Assembly (NCBI RefSeq): GCF_009659375.1 | Contig: NZ_WJQT01000010.1 | Coordinates: 47,777-111,776, forward strand | Source of the DNA: Fundicoccus ignavus | GTDB lineage: Bacteria; Bacillota; Bacilli; Lactobacillales; Aerococcaceae | Reading direction: 5' to 3' | Length of the DNA: 64,000 bases | In this document: positions 8,096 through 16,052 of the stretch, piece after piece | Position numbering within the stretch: position 1 is the stretch's first letter | How the letters are laid out: the number at the start of each line of letters is the position of its first letter | Position numbers and translations under genes: made by a program | Notes under the pieces: generated by a model | Database searches by the model: none | Seen by the model: the letters and a program-made list of their open reading frames with translations, nothing else | What the model was told of the DNA's origin: nothing

Positions 8096-8968
8096 TTATT
8101 CTGAATCTTCTTCAGATTCCTCAGCTGTTTCTTCATCTGAACCTTCTTCGTCAGATTCTTCATTAGATGAAGCTTGTAAAGAAACATTTGCTTCGATAAA
8201 TTCTGTGATTTTACCAGATTCAATAGCTTCTAAAACAACTTTATTGACTAACTCTAGTAATTCTTTGTTGTCTTTAGCTAATGCGATTGCTTTACCTTGT
8301 TCAGGGTTTTCAAATACAACATCCGCAACAACTGCAATTTGTCCTTCATTCACTGCAACAAATTCAATTGTTACAATGTCATCAATGAAGATTGCATCAA
8401 CTTTGTTAGTTTTTAACGCTTCAATTAAAAGTCCCGTTTTTTGCATTGAAACTACTTCTGCATTTGGTAAGTTTTCAGTTACCATTTGCTCTTGAACAGT
8501 TCCTTTTTGAACACCAATTTTTAAACCATCAAAGTCTTCAACTTTAGTATATTTACCTTCTTCACCAGCAAGCACAACAAAGTTACTTACAGATTGGTGA
8601 TATTGTTCTGAGAAGTCGATTTGTTTTGCACGTTCTTCAGTATAAGTCATACCTGCAATTGTCATATCAATTCTTCCAGAAATTACAGATGGGATTAAAG
8701 AATCAAATGGCATATCTTCCATAACTAATTCTACTCCGATTTCATCAGCAATTAATTGAGCTATATCAACATCAATCCCAACAATTTTAGAGTCGCCGTT
8801 CTCATCTAGAATTACCCATTCAAAAGGAGGATAGTCAGCACTTGTACCCACTACTAATTTACCTTCTTCTTTAATTTGCTCTAATGTTTTAGCAGATGCT
8901 AAATTCATTGGTACGACCATTAGAATTAAAGCAAAGATTACCGCTAACTTTGTCATCATTTTTTTCAT
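8096..8968 (-). CDS. Amino-acid ABC transporter substrate-binding protein (paralog 1)
   Basis: This extracellular solute-binding protein of family 3 has an N-terminal signal peptide (MKKMMTKLAVIFALILMVV...LASAK) and no lipobox cysteine. The ligand-pocket motifs SADYPPFEWV, GIDVDIAQLIADEIGVEL, DMTIAGMTYTEERA and GVQKGTVQEQMV are typical of polar or basic amino-acid binding. It ends in a strongly acidic Ser/Asp/Glu tail of about 24 residues, absent from its two neighbours. ATG 8968 is preferred over the longer 8995 frame because AAGAGGTAATAAT precedes it. It is the last of three tandem paralogs. No permease or ATPase gene is adjacent. Confidence 0.88.
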   Translation of the reverse strand: MKKMMTKLAVIFALILMVVPMNLASAKTLEQIKEEGKLVVGTSADYPPFEWVILDENGDSKIVGIDVDIAQLIADEIGVELVMEDMPFDSLIPSVISGRIDMTIAGMTYTEERAKQIDFSEQYHQSVSNFVVLAGEEGKYTKVEDFDGLKIGVQKGTVQEQMVTENLPNAEVVSMQKTGLLIEALKTNKVDAIFIDDIVTIEFVAVNEGQIAVVADVVFENPEQGKAIALAKDNKELLELVNKVVLEAIESGKITEFIEANVSLQASSNEESDEEGSDEETAEESEEDSE

Positions 8969-9043
8969 ATTATTACCTCTTTCTTTTTCATACATTTCTA
9001 ATTGTTATCATAGCGAATTTAGAAAAAACAAGCAATTATTATT

Positions 9044-9850
9044 TTAATTTTCTTGTCTAACTAACTCAATATTTTTTTGAACAATCTCTTCCATTTTTCC
9101 TGACTTTACGGCTTCTTCAACCACTTTGTTAATTACTTCAAGTAATTCTTCGTTCCCTTTTGATAAAGCAATTGCCTTATCAAAAGATCCACCTTCAATT
9201 TCAACACCTTGGACTGCTTCGATTAAGCCTTCGTTTTGATAAACAAAATCCGCAATGACAATATTGTCCATGAAAACTGCCTCAACTTTTCCAGCTTTGA
9301 GAGCTTCAATTAAGTCTCCATTCTTATTCATTGCTACATAATCAGAATCCGGAAATTGCTTCGCGATTAATTGCTCTTGGACCGATGCCTTTAGCACACC
9401 TATTTTAACATCTGAAAAATCAGCTAATTCTTTGTATTGCTCTACTTGATCGCTTGCGACTACAAATTGGTTCACAGTTGAGTAGTAAGTTGATGAGAAA
9501 TCTACTTGTTCAGCTCTCTCATCCGTATAAGACATGCCTGCAATCACCATATCTATTTTGCCACTTTGAACAGTAGGTATAAGAGCGTTAAAAGCATGTT
9601 CACTAATTTCTAATTCAACACCAATTTCATCAGCAATCAGTTGAGCTAAATCAAAATCAATTCCAACAAAATCTTGTTCGCCATCTTTCATTTTCACCCA
9701 CTCGAAAGGTGGATACTCGGCATTAGTTCCCATTACTATTTTGCCTGATTCTTTAATTTCTTCTAAAGTTTTTGCTGATACATTTTCAAGTGGCAACGCT
9801 ACGAATAATAAAGTGCTTAAAACGAAGACTAATTTTAGAAATTTTTTCAT
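9044..9850 (-). CDS. Amino-acid ABC transporter substrate-binding protein (paralog 2)
   Basis: This is a 268-residue family-3 solute-binding protein with a signal peptide (MKKFLKLVFVLSTLLFVALP...VSAK) and no lipobox. NAEYPPFEWVKM, GIDFDLAQLIADEIGVEL, DMVIAGMSYTDERAEQVDFS and GVLKASVQEQLIA align closely with its neighbours, so the three arose by tandem duplication. Ligand identity is not readable from sequence; basic amino acids are likely given the T-box upstream. It is expressed with paralogs 1 and 3 from the leader at 10777-11042. Confidence 0.88.
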   Translation of the reverse strand: MKKFLKLVFVLSTLLFVALPLENVSAKTLEEIKESGKIVMGTNAEYPPFEWVKMKDGEQDFVGIDFDLAQLIADEIGVELEISEHAFNALIPTVQSGKIDMVIAGMSYTDERAEQVDFSSTYYSTVNQFVVASDQVEQYKELADFSDVKIGVLKASVQEQLIAKQFPDSDYVAMNKNGDLIEALKAGKVEAVFMDNIVIADFVYQNEGLIEAVQGVEIEGGSFDKAIALSKGNEELLEVINKVVEEAVKSGKMEEIVQKNIELVRQEN

Positions 9851-9872
9851 TATATTTCTCCTCTACTTTGCC

Positions 9873-10682
9873 TTAGTCTTGTGATTTAGTTGATAACTCA
9901 ATGTTTTTATCAACAATCTTACTTAACTCGTCGGTTTCAATAGCTTCTAGTATGATTTGATCAATAATCGCTTTTAATTCAGCATTGCCTTTTTCAAGAG
10001 CTACTGCGTTCCCAAATGAACCATCTTCTAAAGCTAATTCACCAACTACTGCAATGCTATCTGAATTTAAAGTTTCATATTGATAAATAACAACATTATC
10101 CATCAAGACTGCATCAATTCGACCTGATTTTAAACTTTCAATTAAATCACCATTTTTATTCATTGACACTATTTCAGTATCCGGGTATTGCTCTTTAATC
10201 ATCTGTTCTTGAACCGAAGCTTTTAATACGCCAATTTTTACACTAGCAAAATCTTCAAGCGACGTATAGTTACCAACTTTATCAACTGGTACCGCGAATA
10301 AGTTTTTCGTTTCAAAATAAACTTCTGAAAAATCTACTTGCTCTGCTCGTTCTTCTGTATATGACATACTTGCAATTGCCATATCAATTTTCCCTGCTTG
10401 TATAGCAGGTATTAATGCATTAAACGCTTGGTCGCTAACAACTAATTCAACACCAATTTCATCAGCAATCATACGGGCTAAATCAAGATCAATACCTAAA
10501 TATTCTTGTTCACCATCGACCATTTCTACCCATTCAAACGGTGGATACTCCGCATTCGTCCCTAAAACGATTTTTCCTGCTTCTTTAATCTCATCTAAAG
10601 TTTTTGCTGAAGTTGTTTGTGCTGCAACATTTAACGATAATAAAGCCATTCCTGCCAATAAAACTTTTTGATATAATCTCAT
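9873..10682 (-). CDS. Amino-acid ABC transporter substrate-binding protein (paralog 3)
   Basis: This is the first gene of the trio. The reading frame opens at 10736, but GGAGGATTAATT lies just before the ATG at 10680-10682, giving 269 residues with the signal peptide MRLYQKVLLAGMALLSLNVA. NAEYPPFEWVEM, GIDLDLARMIADEIGVEL, DMAIASMSYTEERAEQVDFS and GVLKASVQEQMIK mark it as the same family. It follows a T-box leader whose specifier is best read as CGC (Arg). Transport would need a permease and ATPase encoded elsewhere. Confidence 0.88.
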   Translation of the reverse strand: MRLYQKVLLAGMALLSLNVAAQTTSAKTLDEIKEAGKIVLGTNAEYPPFEWVEMVDGEQEYLGIDLDLARMIADEIGVELVVSDQAFNALIPAIQAGKIDMAIASMSYTEERAEQVDFSEVYFETKNLFAVPVDKVGNYTSLEDFASVKIGVLKASVQEQMIKEQYPDTEIVSMNKNGDLIESLKSGRIDAVLMDNVVIYQYETLNSDSIAVVGELALEDGSFGNAVALEKGNAELKAIIDQIILEAIETDELSKIVDKNIELSTKSQD

Positions 10683-10776
10683 AATTAATCCTCCAAAAAA
10701 ATTTAATTTTCTATTAAGTTTACTGTGACATGTCATTCGTTAAAAACTACCTGTACTTTCAACAAAAAATTGTGAT

Positions 10777-11042
10777 AAAAAAACCCGTCTCTATGTTCAC
10801 TGAACATAGAGACGGGTTATTCCGCGGTACCACTCTAGTTAACTCCACCACTATTAATGGCTTCATTCCCTCTTTTTGTTAACGCTCAGACAGCGAAGTC
10901 GGCTACTCCATTCACCAACTAGTCTCCTAAGTGCGTTTCAATTATTATTCCTCAGTAGGCTTCCACTCTGTCCTACCTCGCTGTGAGCAAATAAATAATT
11001 TACTTTCTTAATCTTCGACTTGATTTATTAACTTGATATGAG
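10777..11042 (-). promoter_or_regulatory. T-box leader, likely Arg-specific, upstream of three binding-protein genes
   Basis: The minus strand holds a complete T-box riboswitch. The antiterminator motif GAGTGGTACCGCGG is at 10822-10835. The terminator stem AACCCGTCTCTATGTTCA (10782-10799) pairs with 10801-10818 and is followed by a long T run. In Stem I the specifier loop reads GAA-A-CGC-A (10931-10939). The same GAA-N-codon-A spacing gives GTA (Val) in the valS leader of this window, so CGC (Arg) is the best reading. The variable T-box base (TGGT) pairs with a tRNA ending ACCA. Uncharged tRNA-Arg would then switch on the trio. Confidence 0.85.
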
Positions 11043-11136
11043 TTTACACCAAATCCAAATCATCTGTCAATAGTTTTTTAAGAAAAAGATTAGAAAATAT
11101 TTTTTTAGCAACTTCCCTCTCATATATCTCTTACTT

Positions 11137-11679
11137 TTAGAAAATGATATATTCATCAAATCCTAGCCAACTAAGTATTTGTTTCGTTGGTAAGTAAAGT
11201 AAGAAAGCAAGCACTACATTAAAAATTAAGGTAGGTCCTAAGCGATTCACAAGGAATGTCGTTAAATATACATTAGTAAAACCTAATTCAAAGTAAAATA
11301 CATAAACAAAAAAATCTACTAATGATACAGCTACAACGAACAACATAAAATTAACAAAAGCTTTCTTAGGAAAGTATTTTCTTATTTTAATAACGAAATA
11401 GGCAATCAGTAAATATATCGTTGCATAAACACCTAGTACTGTGCCGATATATGATTCATATACTAAACCAAAGATAAAAGCATAAAATAAAATATGCGTG
11501 TCTCTTAAATAAAAACTAAACGTCACAATATAAAATAATGTTAAATGGGAGATAATAATCTGGCTAGAACCGATAAAAGCTCCAGGGAAAATTGCGGGTA
11601 AAGCAGCATCCACAATTATTCCAATGAATAAAAGAAGCGGGATTAGCCATCTTGCTTTACGATCTCGACTAATCTTCAC
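11137..11679 (-). CDS. mreD: Rod-shape protein MreD
   Basis: MreD is the small integral membrane partner of MreC in the elongation machinery. The 180-residue protein has about five membrane segments (WLIPLLLFIGIIVDAALPAIF onward) and follows mreB and mreC on the same strand. The start is GTG at 11677-11679 and overlaps the mreC end by 11 bases, implying translational coupling. Sequence similarity in this family is weak; the call rests on position and topology. Confidence 0.88.
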   Translation of the reverse strand: MKISRDRKARWLIPLLLFIGIIVDAALPAIFPGAFIGSSQIIISHLTLFYIVTFSFYLRDTHILFYAFIFGLVYESYIGTVLGVYATIYLLIAYFVIKIRKYFPKKAFVNFMLFVVAVSLVDFFVYVFYFELGFTNVYLTTFLVNRLGPTLIFNVVLAFLLYLPTKQILSWLGFDEYIIF

Positions 11680-12520
11680 TCACTTCACTCCGTTCTCCTA
11701 CAAGAATTACTGTGACAAAACGAATATCCGTCATTTCGCCTGCTGGTAGAATATTAACCGTTTGGAACAATCCATAATCATCCATTTGCGCCGAAGCTAC
11801 TTCACCGATTAATAACGTACTTGGTGTCACGCCACCTAAACCTGATGTTATGACCATGTCTCCAGCTTTAATTTCAGCATCAGGGTCAACTTGTGTCATA
11901 ATATAATTTTTAGTTTTCGGATCATAACTGCTCACAATTCCGTTTGCTGATGTTCCAGATTCTGTTTGTACACGTGCCGAAACAACACCTTCATTCGACT
12001 GTTCTGAAGTTAAGAGTAACACTTTGGAACTATTAGGTGTTACCTCAATAACACGACCAATTAATCCGTTGCCTGACATAACCGCTAAATCTTTACGTAC
12101 ACCATCATTTGATCCAACATTAATCACTAATGTCTCCATCCATTGATCTGGGCTACGAGAAATGACGGTTGCACTTAATGGCTCAAATTCACTTAAAGTT
12201 TCGGTTAGATTTAGTTCTTGTCTCATTTTCTCATTTTCAACTTCTAAATCTGCGATTCTTACTTGCATTTCATTGACTTGATCAATACGTTGTTTCAAAT
12301 ATTGATTTTCTTCAAAAGTATTCACTAAGTTATCGACTGAATTAACAAATCTCACAACCATATTGACTGGTTCAGAAAAAATTCTCCCAGCCCAAGATGA
12401 CGCCTCATTGACTGATGTCGTTACAAGATTAGATGTACTACTGAATAACGAGTATGAGACTAACGAAACGATGGCGATACTCGCTATTAAAATTCCAATT
12501 AATTTTTTATTATTAAACAT
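11669..12520 (-). CDS. mreC: Cell-shape protein MreC
   Basis: MreC is a bitopic membrane protein that links MreB to the extracellular wall-synthesis enzymes. The 283 residues comprise an N-terminal membrane segment (LIGILIASIAIVSLVSYSLF), a coiled coil at about 65-100 (QYLKQRIDQVNEMQVRIADLE) and a beta domain with VISRSPDQWMETLVINVGSNDGV and ITSGLGGVTPSTLLIGEV. It sits between mreB and mreD. Confidence 0.93.
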   Translation of the reverse strand: MFNNKKLIGILIASIAIVSLVSYSLFSSTSNLVTTSVNEASSWAGRIFSEPVNMVVRFVNSVDNLVNTFEENQYLKQRIDQVNEMQVRIADLEVENEKMRQELNLTETLSEFEPLSATVISRSPDQWMETLVINVGSNDGVRKDLAVMSGNGLIGRVIEVTPNSSKVLLLTSEQSNEGVVSARVQTESGTSANGIVSSYDPKTKNYIMTQVDPDAEIKAGDMVITSGLGGVTPSTLLIGEVASAQMDDYGLFQTVNILPAGEMTDIRFVTVILVGERSEVSED

Positions 12521-12537
12521 TCACGATCCTCTTTCTA

Positions 12538-13560
12538 CTAACGAGCTTTTTTTTCTGCAATTTTTGATTGGATGTCTAACTGCTTTAACATCTTTCCAGC
12601 GCCAATCGCCGCACTATCAAGCGGAACACTCGCTAGATTGACTGGAATCCCTATTTCGTCATGAAGACGCTCTGGAAGACGCTTCAGTAAAGATCCACCA
12701 CCGGTTAAGACTATACCATTTTCGATGATATCAGCTGATAATTCGGGTGGTGTTTGTTCCAACACTTGCTTGATACTCGTCACGATCATTTGAATGACTT
12801 CATCAACCGCTTCTGCAACAATGCTCGCTTCAACATACTTTTCATCTGGAACACCCGTCGCAATATTACGTCCTCTGACTTTTAGTTTATCCGAGGTATC
12901 CTGTTCGGTAAACATAGCATTACCCAATACTATTTTTATTGTTTCAGCTGTGTAATCTCCCACCGCTAATTGATAATGATTGCGTACATACGCCATTATC
13001 GTTTCATTCATTAAACTTCCTCCGGCACGCGAACTGCTACCATTGACAATTTCACCATAAGAAATTGTTGCAATATCTGTTGTTCCGCCTCCGATGTCAA
13101 CAACCATTTTACCTCTAGGTTCTTCAATCGCTAAATTTGCGCCTAAAGCTGCTGCAAAAGGTTCTTCAACAATCATTGCACGATGAATACCTAAATCTTT
13201 GATCGCATCAATAACAGCACGTCTTTCAACTTTCGAAATACTACTCGGTACGCAAATAACTACTTCTGGTCTTGATAAAGATCTCAAAACAGCTTGTTTG
13301 ATAAAATGAGCTAACATTTGTTTCGTTAAGGAAAAATCTGCAATAACACCATCTCTAATCGGTCGAATCGTTTCATAAGTATCTGATGTTCGGCCAACTA
13401 ATTTAGCCGCCTCTTTCCCATATGCTACTACTTCACCTGTCTTAATATTCCTAGCAACTATCGATGGTTCTCGAAGTGCAATTCCCTTATTATCTATATA
13501 GATAATTGTATTAGCAGTTCCTAAATCTATTCCTAATCGTTGCTTACTAAACAATCCCAC
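12538..13560 (-). CDS. mreB: Actin-like shape protein MreB/Mbl
   Basis: MreB forms membrane-associated filaments that guide lateral wall synthesis. The 340 residues include the phosphate-1 motif GIDLGTANTIIYI, phosphate-2 VVDIGGGTTDIATIS and the adenosine motif GIVLTGGGSLLKRLPE. The N-terminus MGLFSKQRLGIDLG is typical, from a GTG codon preceded by AAGGAGATCGAAGTGTA. It could be called Mbl; the mreC-mreD neighbours favour MreB. It is the first gene of mreBCD. Confidence 0.93.
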   Translation of the reverse strand: MGLFSKQRLGIDLGTANTIIYIDNKGIALREPSIVARNIKTGEVVAYGKEAAKLVGRTSDTYETIRPIRDGVIADFSLTKQMLAHFIKQAVLRSLSRPEVVICVPSSISKVERRAVIDAIKDLGIHRAMIVEEPFAAALGANLAIEEPRGKMVVDIGGGTTDIATISYGEIVNGSSSRAGGSLMNETIMAYVRNHYQLAVGDYTAETIKIVLGNAMFTEQDTSDKLKVRGRNIATGVPDEKYVEASIVAEAVDEVIQMIVTSIKQVLEQTPPELSADIIENGIVLTGGGSLLKRLPERLHDEIGIPVNLASVPLDSAAIGAGKMLKQLDIQSKIAEKKAR

Positions 13561-13731
13561 TACACTTCGATCTCCTTACTTATTTATATTGTGTGTTTAA
13601 CACTCGTTAAAATATTATAGCAAAAGTAGATAGCAAAAAGCTACCTGTAGAATGGTTCTTAATGAAATTCCAACATTCATTGGTTTCATGATGTGTTGTT
13701 CTATAGGATTTCTTTTAATAATTATTCTAAA

Positions 13732-13763
13732 AATAAAAAAAAACCGAAGAATAATCTCCGGTT
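13732..13763 (-). terminator. Intrinsic terminator of the cold-shock gene
   Basis: ACCGAAGA (13743-13750) pairs with TCTCCGGT (13755-13762), with one weak pair. The minus strand continues into a long T-rich run. Confidence 0.8.
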
Positions 13764-13781
13764 GAATTTCATAAAATAAGA

Positions 13782-13982
13782 TTAAGCTTTTTCTACGTTA
13801 GCTGCTTGAGGGCCACGTGCGCCATCTTCAACTTCAAATGTAACTGCTTGACCTTCTTCTAAAGTTTTGAAGCCGTCGCCTTGAATAGCTGAGAAGTGTA
13901 CAAACACGTCTGCTTCGCCTTCACGCTCGATAAATCCAAAACCTTTTTCTGAGTTAAACCATTTTACTGTTCCTTGTTCCAT
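13782..13982 (-). CDS. Cold-shock protein (CspA family)
   Basis: This is a 66-residue single OB-fold nucleic-acid chaperone. The RNP1 motif KGFGFIER and RNP2 motif VFVHFSAI are intact, and [18 protein letters not shown] is the standard start. The ribosome site GAGGAGGA precedes the ATG. The gene is monocistronic, with its own terminator and an untranslated leader of roughly 100 bases or more, as is usual for cold-shock genes. I cannot tell which csp paralog it is. Confidence 0.96.
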   Translation of the reverse strand: MEQGTVKWFNSEKGFGFIEREGEADVFVHFSAIQGDGFKTLEEGQAVTFEVEDGARGPQAANVEKA

Positions 13983-14185
13983 GAATAGAAATCCTCCTCG
14001 TGCCCAAAAGCACTTTTTAATTTTATATTCTTGCTAACTGGTACGAAGCGGATGTTACAAAAACAATCTTTCTTACCTCTTACAAAAACATAATTATATA
14101 ATAACATACTCTATTAAAATTGCAACCACTTTCTTAACTTCTATTTAAATATAATAACGCTTTTATACTTTATTAGCCACGATGT
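13983..14185 (-). other. Cold-shock gene leader and promoter region
   Basis: AT-rich sequence upstream of the csp gene, presumably holding its promoter and long 5' untranslated region. I cannot assign the boxes with confidence, and no coding frame is visible. Confidence 0.4.
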
Positions 14186-14440
14186 AAGCGGTCTTCACAT
14201 TTCCTAAGAAACCGCTTCGCACAGCTCATATCTTGTAATCTAATTTTAATAAAACTGATTAACTCCCATTAAATTGCAAGGTATATTTTACATTATTATT
14301 CATCAAAGATTTTAGAACTTTCTCGTAAACTTAAATATTCATTTTGGCCAATTATCAAATGATCCAAGATTTCGATTCCCATTAATTCTCCACACGCAAT
14401 CATGCGCTTCGTGAAAAACAAATCAGCAGACGACGGCTCT
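14186..14440 (-). pseudogene. Displaced duplicate of the radC 3' end
   Basis: This 255-base stretch matches 15798-16052 with a single difference (C for T in the ATATTCATTTTGG segment). It encodes the last roughly 48 residues of RadC, starting just after the HNHPSGDT motif, plus the region after the stop codon with the AAGCGGT...ACCGCTT hairpin. It has no upstream part or start, so it cannot make a protein. It marks one boundary of the inserted cassette at 14441-15797. Confidence 0.93.
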
Positions 14441-14485
14441 ACATTTTATCAAGAGTAAATTACAAAAGAATCATTTAAATCAATA

Positions 14486-14519
14486 CTTTCACTTTGAATA
14501 CATGTATTTGAAGTGAAAG
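14486..14519. repeat. 34-bp palindrome inside the radC cassette
   Basis: CTTTCACTT...AAGTGAAAG is a 34-base inverted repeat centred on AATACATGTATT, with 15 of 17 positions matching its complement. It lies between the displaced radC fragment and the cassette genes. It could be an operator, a recombination site or a weak terminator; nothing more can be said. Confidence 0.6.
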
Positions 14520-14540
14520 GTAATTATTTCAAAAATAGTA

Positions 14541-14590
14541 AAACCTGTATCTTAAATTACTTAATAGTAACATAAGATACAGGCTGATTT
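14541..14590 (-). terminator. Terminator of the cassette genes
   Basis: CCTGTATCTTA (14544-14554) pairs with TAAGATACAGG (14573-14583), with GTTTTAC following on the minus strand. It lies downstream of the membrane-protein gene. Confidence 0.7.
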
Positions 14591-14600
14591 TTATTCATTG

Positions 14601-14686
14601 TTATTTAACTAAAGCACCCTTTTGTTGAAGAGCAGAACGAACAGTTTTTTAGATTTACTTTCTGCACAACCTCTATATTTAAACAT
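14601..14686 (-). pseudogene. Short gene remnant, origin unknown
   Basis: Just after the membrane-protein gene, the minus strand reads MFKYRGCAESKSKK and, after one missing base in an A run, TVRSALQQKGALVK and a stop. The second half looks like a genuine C-terminus broken by a frameshift. There is no ribosome site. I do not recognise the parent gene. Confidence 0.3.
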
Positions 14687-14694
14687 TACATTCA

Positions 14695-15315
14695 CTAACC
14701 TTCATTTTTTTCTTTCCTCAAAGTGTATAAGAAAAAGAATGGAAAAAAGCCACATACTAAGAAAACTAACGCTGTTATAACGCCGTCCATTGCAGTGTGT
14801 CCATCACTGATAGCTGTGATAACTCCTATTGTAATACTAATTAGCGTTACTGCGATAAGTGAAGTCACTAACCCCTTCTTTGCTGATTCTGATTTTTGGT
14901 CAGTTTCGTAGGCGACATCGATATTCATTCGCATGAAAATCAATATCATCGTTGCAACTGTAAAGAGAATCCATATCGGATTTTCACGTGCCTGCTCTAT
15001 ACCTCCAGCAGCATACTCATTTCCTAATATAATCACGAATCCAATGACCTGAATAGCGTATGCAATCCGCGTTATTTGCAGATTTCTCAATGTTAGACGT
15101 TCATCATCTTTGCCGAAGGACATAAATGCTAATACGATTGTTGAAGCGATAAATACAATCCATAATGGATTCTCAAAGACACCATCTATTCCATTCGTAA
15201 TAAAGTTATATCCGAGAATGGCAATGATTCCGAGTGTTTGAAGCGTATAGCCAGTACGCATAATTTTTAAATTTTTAATCGCAAGCCGTTCATCATTTAT
15301 TCTTTGTATCTTCAT
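14695..15315 (-). CDS. Six-TM membrane protein with internal duplication, partner of an HTH regulator
   Basis: This encodes 206 residues with about six membrane segments. The first four form two copies of one unit: DERLAIKNLKIMRTGYTLQT followed by ENPLWIVFIASTIVLAFM, then DERLTLRNLQITRIAYAIQV followed by ENPIWILFTVATMILIFM. The last two segments are unrelated. It overlaps the upstream HTH gene by 23 bases, so the pair is co-expressed and translationally coupled. Such regulator/membrane-protein pairs are common in Firmicutes, but their role is mostly unknown. It sits on DNA inserted between two copies of the radC 3' end. Confidence 0.8.
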   Translation of the reverse strand: MKIQRINDERLAIKNLKIMRTGYTLQTLGIIAILGYNFITNGIDGVFENPLWIVFIASTIVLAFMSFGKDDERLTLRNLQITRIAYAIQVIGFVIILGNEYAAGGIEQARENPIWILFTVATMILIFMRMNIDVAYETDQKSESAKKGLVTSLIAVTLISITIGVITAISDGHTAMDGVITALVFLVCGFFPFFFLYTLRKEKNEG

Positions 15316-15520
15316 TGCTAAATTCGCCCCTTTCTATCCAAAATACATCGTTTAATGTTTTGTTGACTGCATAACAAATTTTAAGACAAAGCTTTAAAGT
15401 TGGATTATAGTTCCCTTTTTCAATTAAGCTGATAGTTTGCCGAGTAACACCTACTTTTTCGGCTAACTGTTGCTGTGTTAAGTCCACTTGAACCCGAGCG
15501 ACTTTAAGATTGTTTTTCAC
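15293..15520 (-). CDS. Small XRE-family HTH transcriptional regulator
   Basis: This 75-residue protein is almost only a Cro/CI-type helix-turn-helix: LTQQQLAEKVGVTRQTISLI, followed by EKGNYNPTLKLCLKICYAVN. The start is GTG at 15518-15520. AAAGGA is too close to it, and AGGAGGT lies 12 bases upstream, so initiation may be inefficient. The upstream DNA carries repeated TTACAT motifs, suggesting self-regulation. It overlaps the membrane-protein gene that follows. Confidence 0.88.
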   Translation of the reverse strand: MKNNLKVARVQVDLTQQQLAEKVGVTRQTISLIEKGNYNPTLKLCLKICYAVNKTLNDVFWIERGEFSNEDTKNK

Positions 15521-15545
15521 TCCTTTCGAACACCTCCTACACTTA

Positions 15546-15612
15546 TTGTAACATATAAATTACATAATTCAATATATCTATTACATATTTCAATGTATAA
15601 TTTACATTATTT
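15546..15612 (-). promoter_or_regulatory. Candidate promoter/operator with TTACAT repeats
   Basis: TTACATAATTCAATATAT and TTACATATTTCAATGTAT lie in direct repeat, with further TGTAA and TTACA half-sites around them. They sit just upstream of the HTH gene, where a self-operator would be expected. No binding evidence is available. Confidence 0.45.
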
Positions 15613-15797
15613 ATTGAAGCTACCTTTGTAATACTGATCTCCTCCATTGGTGGAATGAGTTCTTATTATATTTTTATTTTTATAATAAAAAAGCGACTGC
15701 TAATTCGAACAATAGCACTCGCTAAGTGAAGTATTTACGTATAATTATAATCATTCCTCAACTATCCTGCCCCGTTAGTTTAAGTGCATCCTTTCAC

Positions 15798-16052
15798 AAG
15801 CGGTCTTCACATTTCCTAAGAAACCGCTTCGCACAGCTCATATCTTGTAATCTAATTTTAATAAAACTGATTAACTCCCATTAAATTGCAAGGTATATTT
15901 TACATTATTATTCATCAAAGATTTTAGAACTTTCTCGTAAACTTAAATATTTATTTTGGCCAATTATCAAATGATCCAAGATTTCGATTCCCATTAATTC
16001 TCCACACGCAATCATGCGCTTCGTGAAAAACAAATCAGCAGACGACGGCTCT
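15798..16052 (-). repeat. 255-bp direct repeat (radC-proximal copy)
   Basis: This is the second copy of the duplication at 14186-14440, here forming the true 3' end of radC and its downstream hairpin. The copies are 1612 bases apart and in the same orientation. Confidence 0.93.

Noticed and set aside
8061..8495. Plus-strand reading frame rich in Ser opposite the first binding protein
   Set aside because: It is the complement of the acidic tail and the coding region of paralog 1; no start signal.
10777..11042. T-box leader read as His (CAC)
   Set aside because: CAC overlaps the specifier loop, but the spacing calibrated with valS (GAA-N-GTA-A) points to CGC, and the T-box base TGGT does not fit tRNA-His, which has discriminator C.
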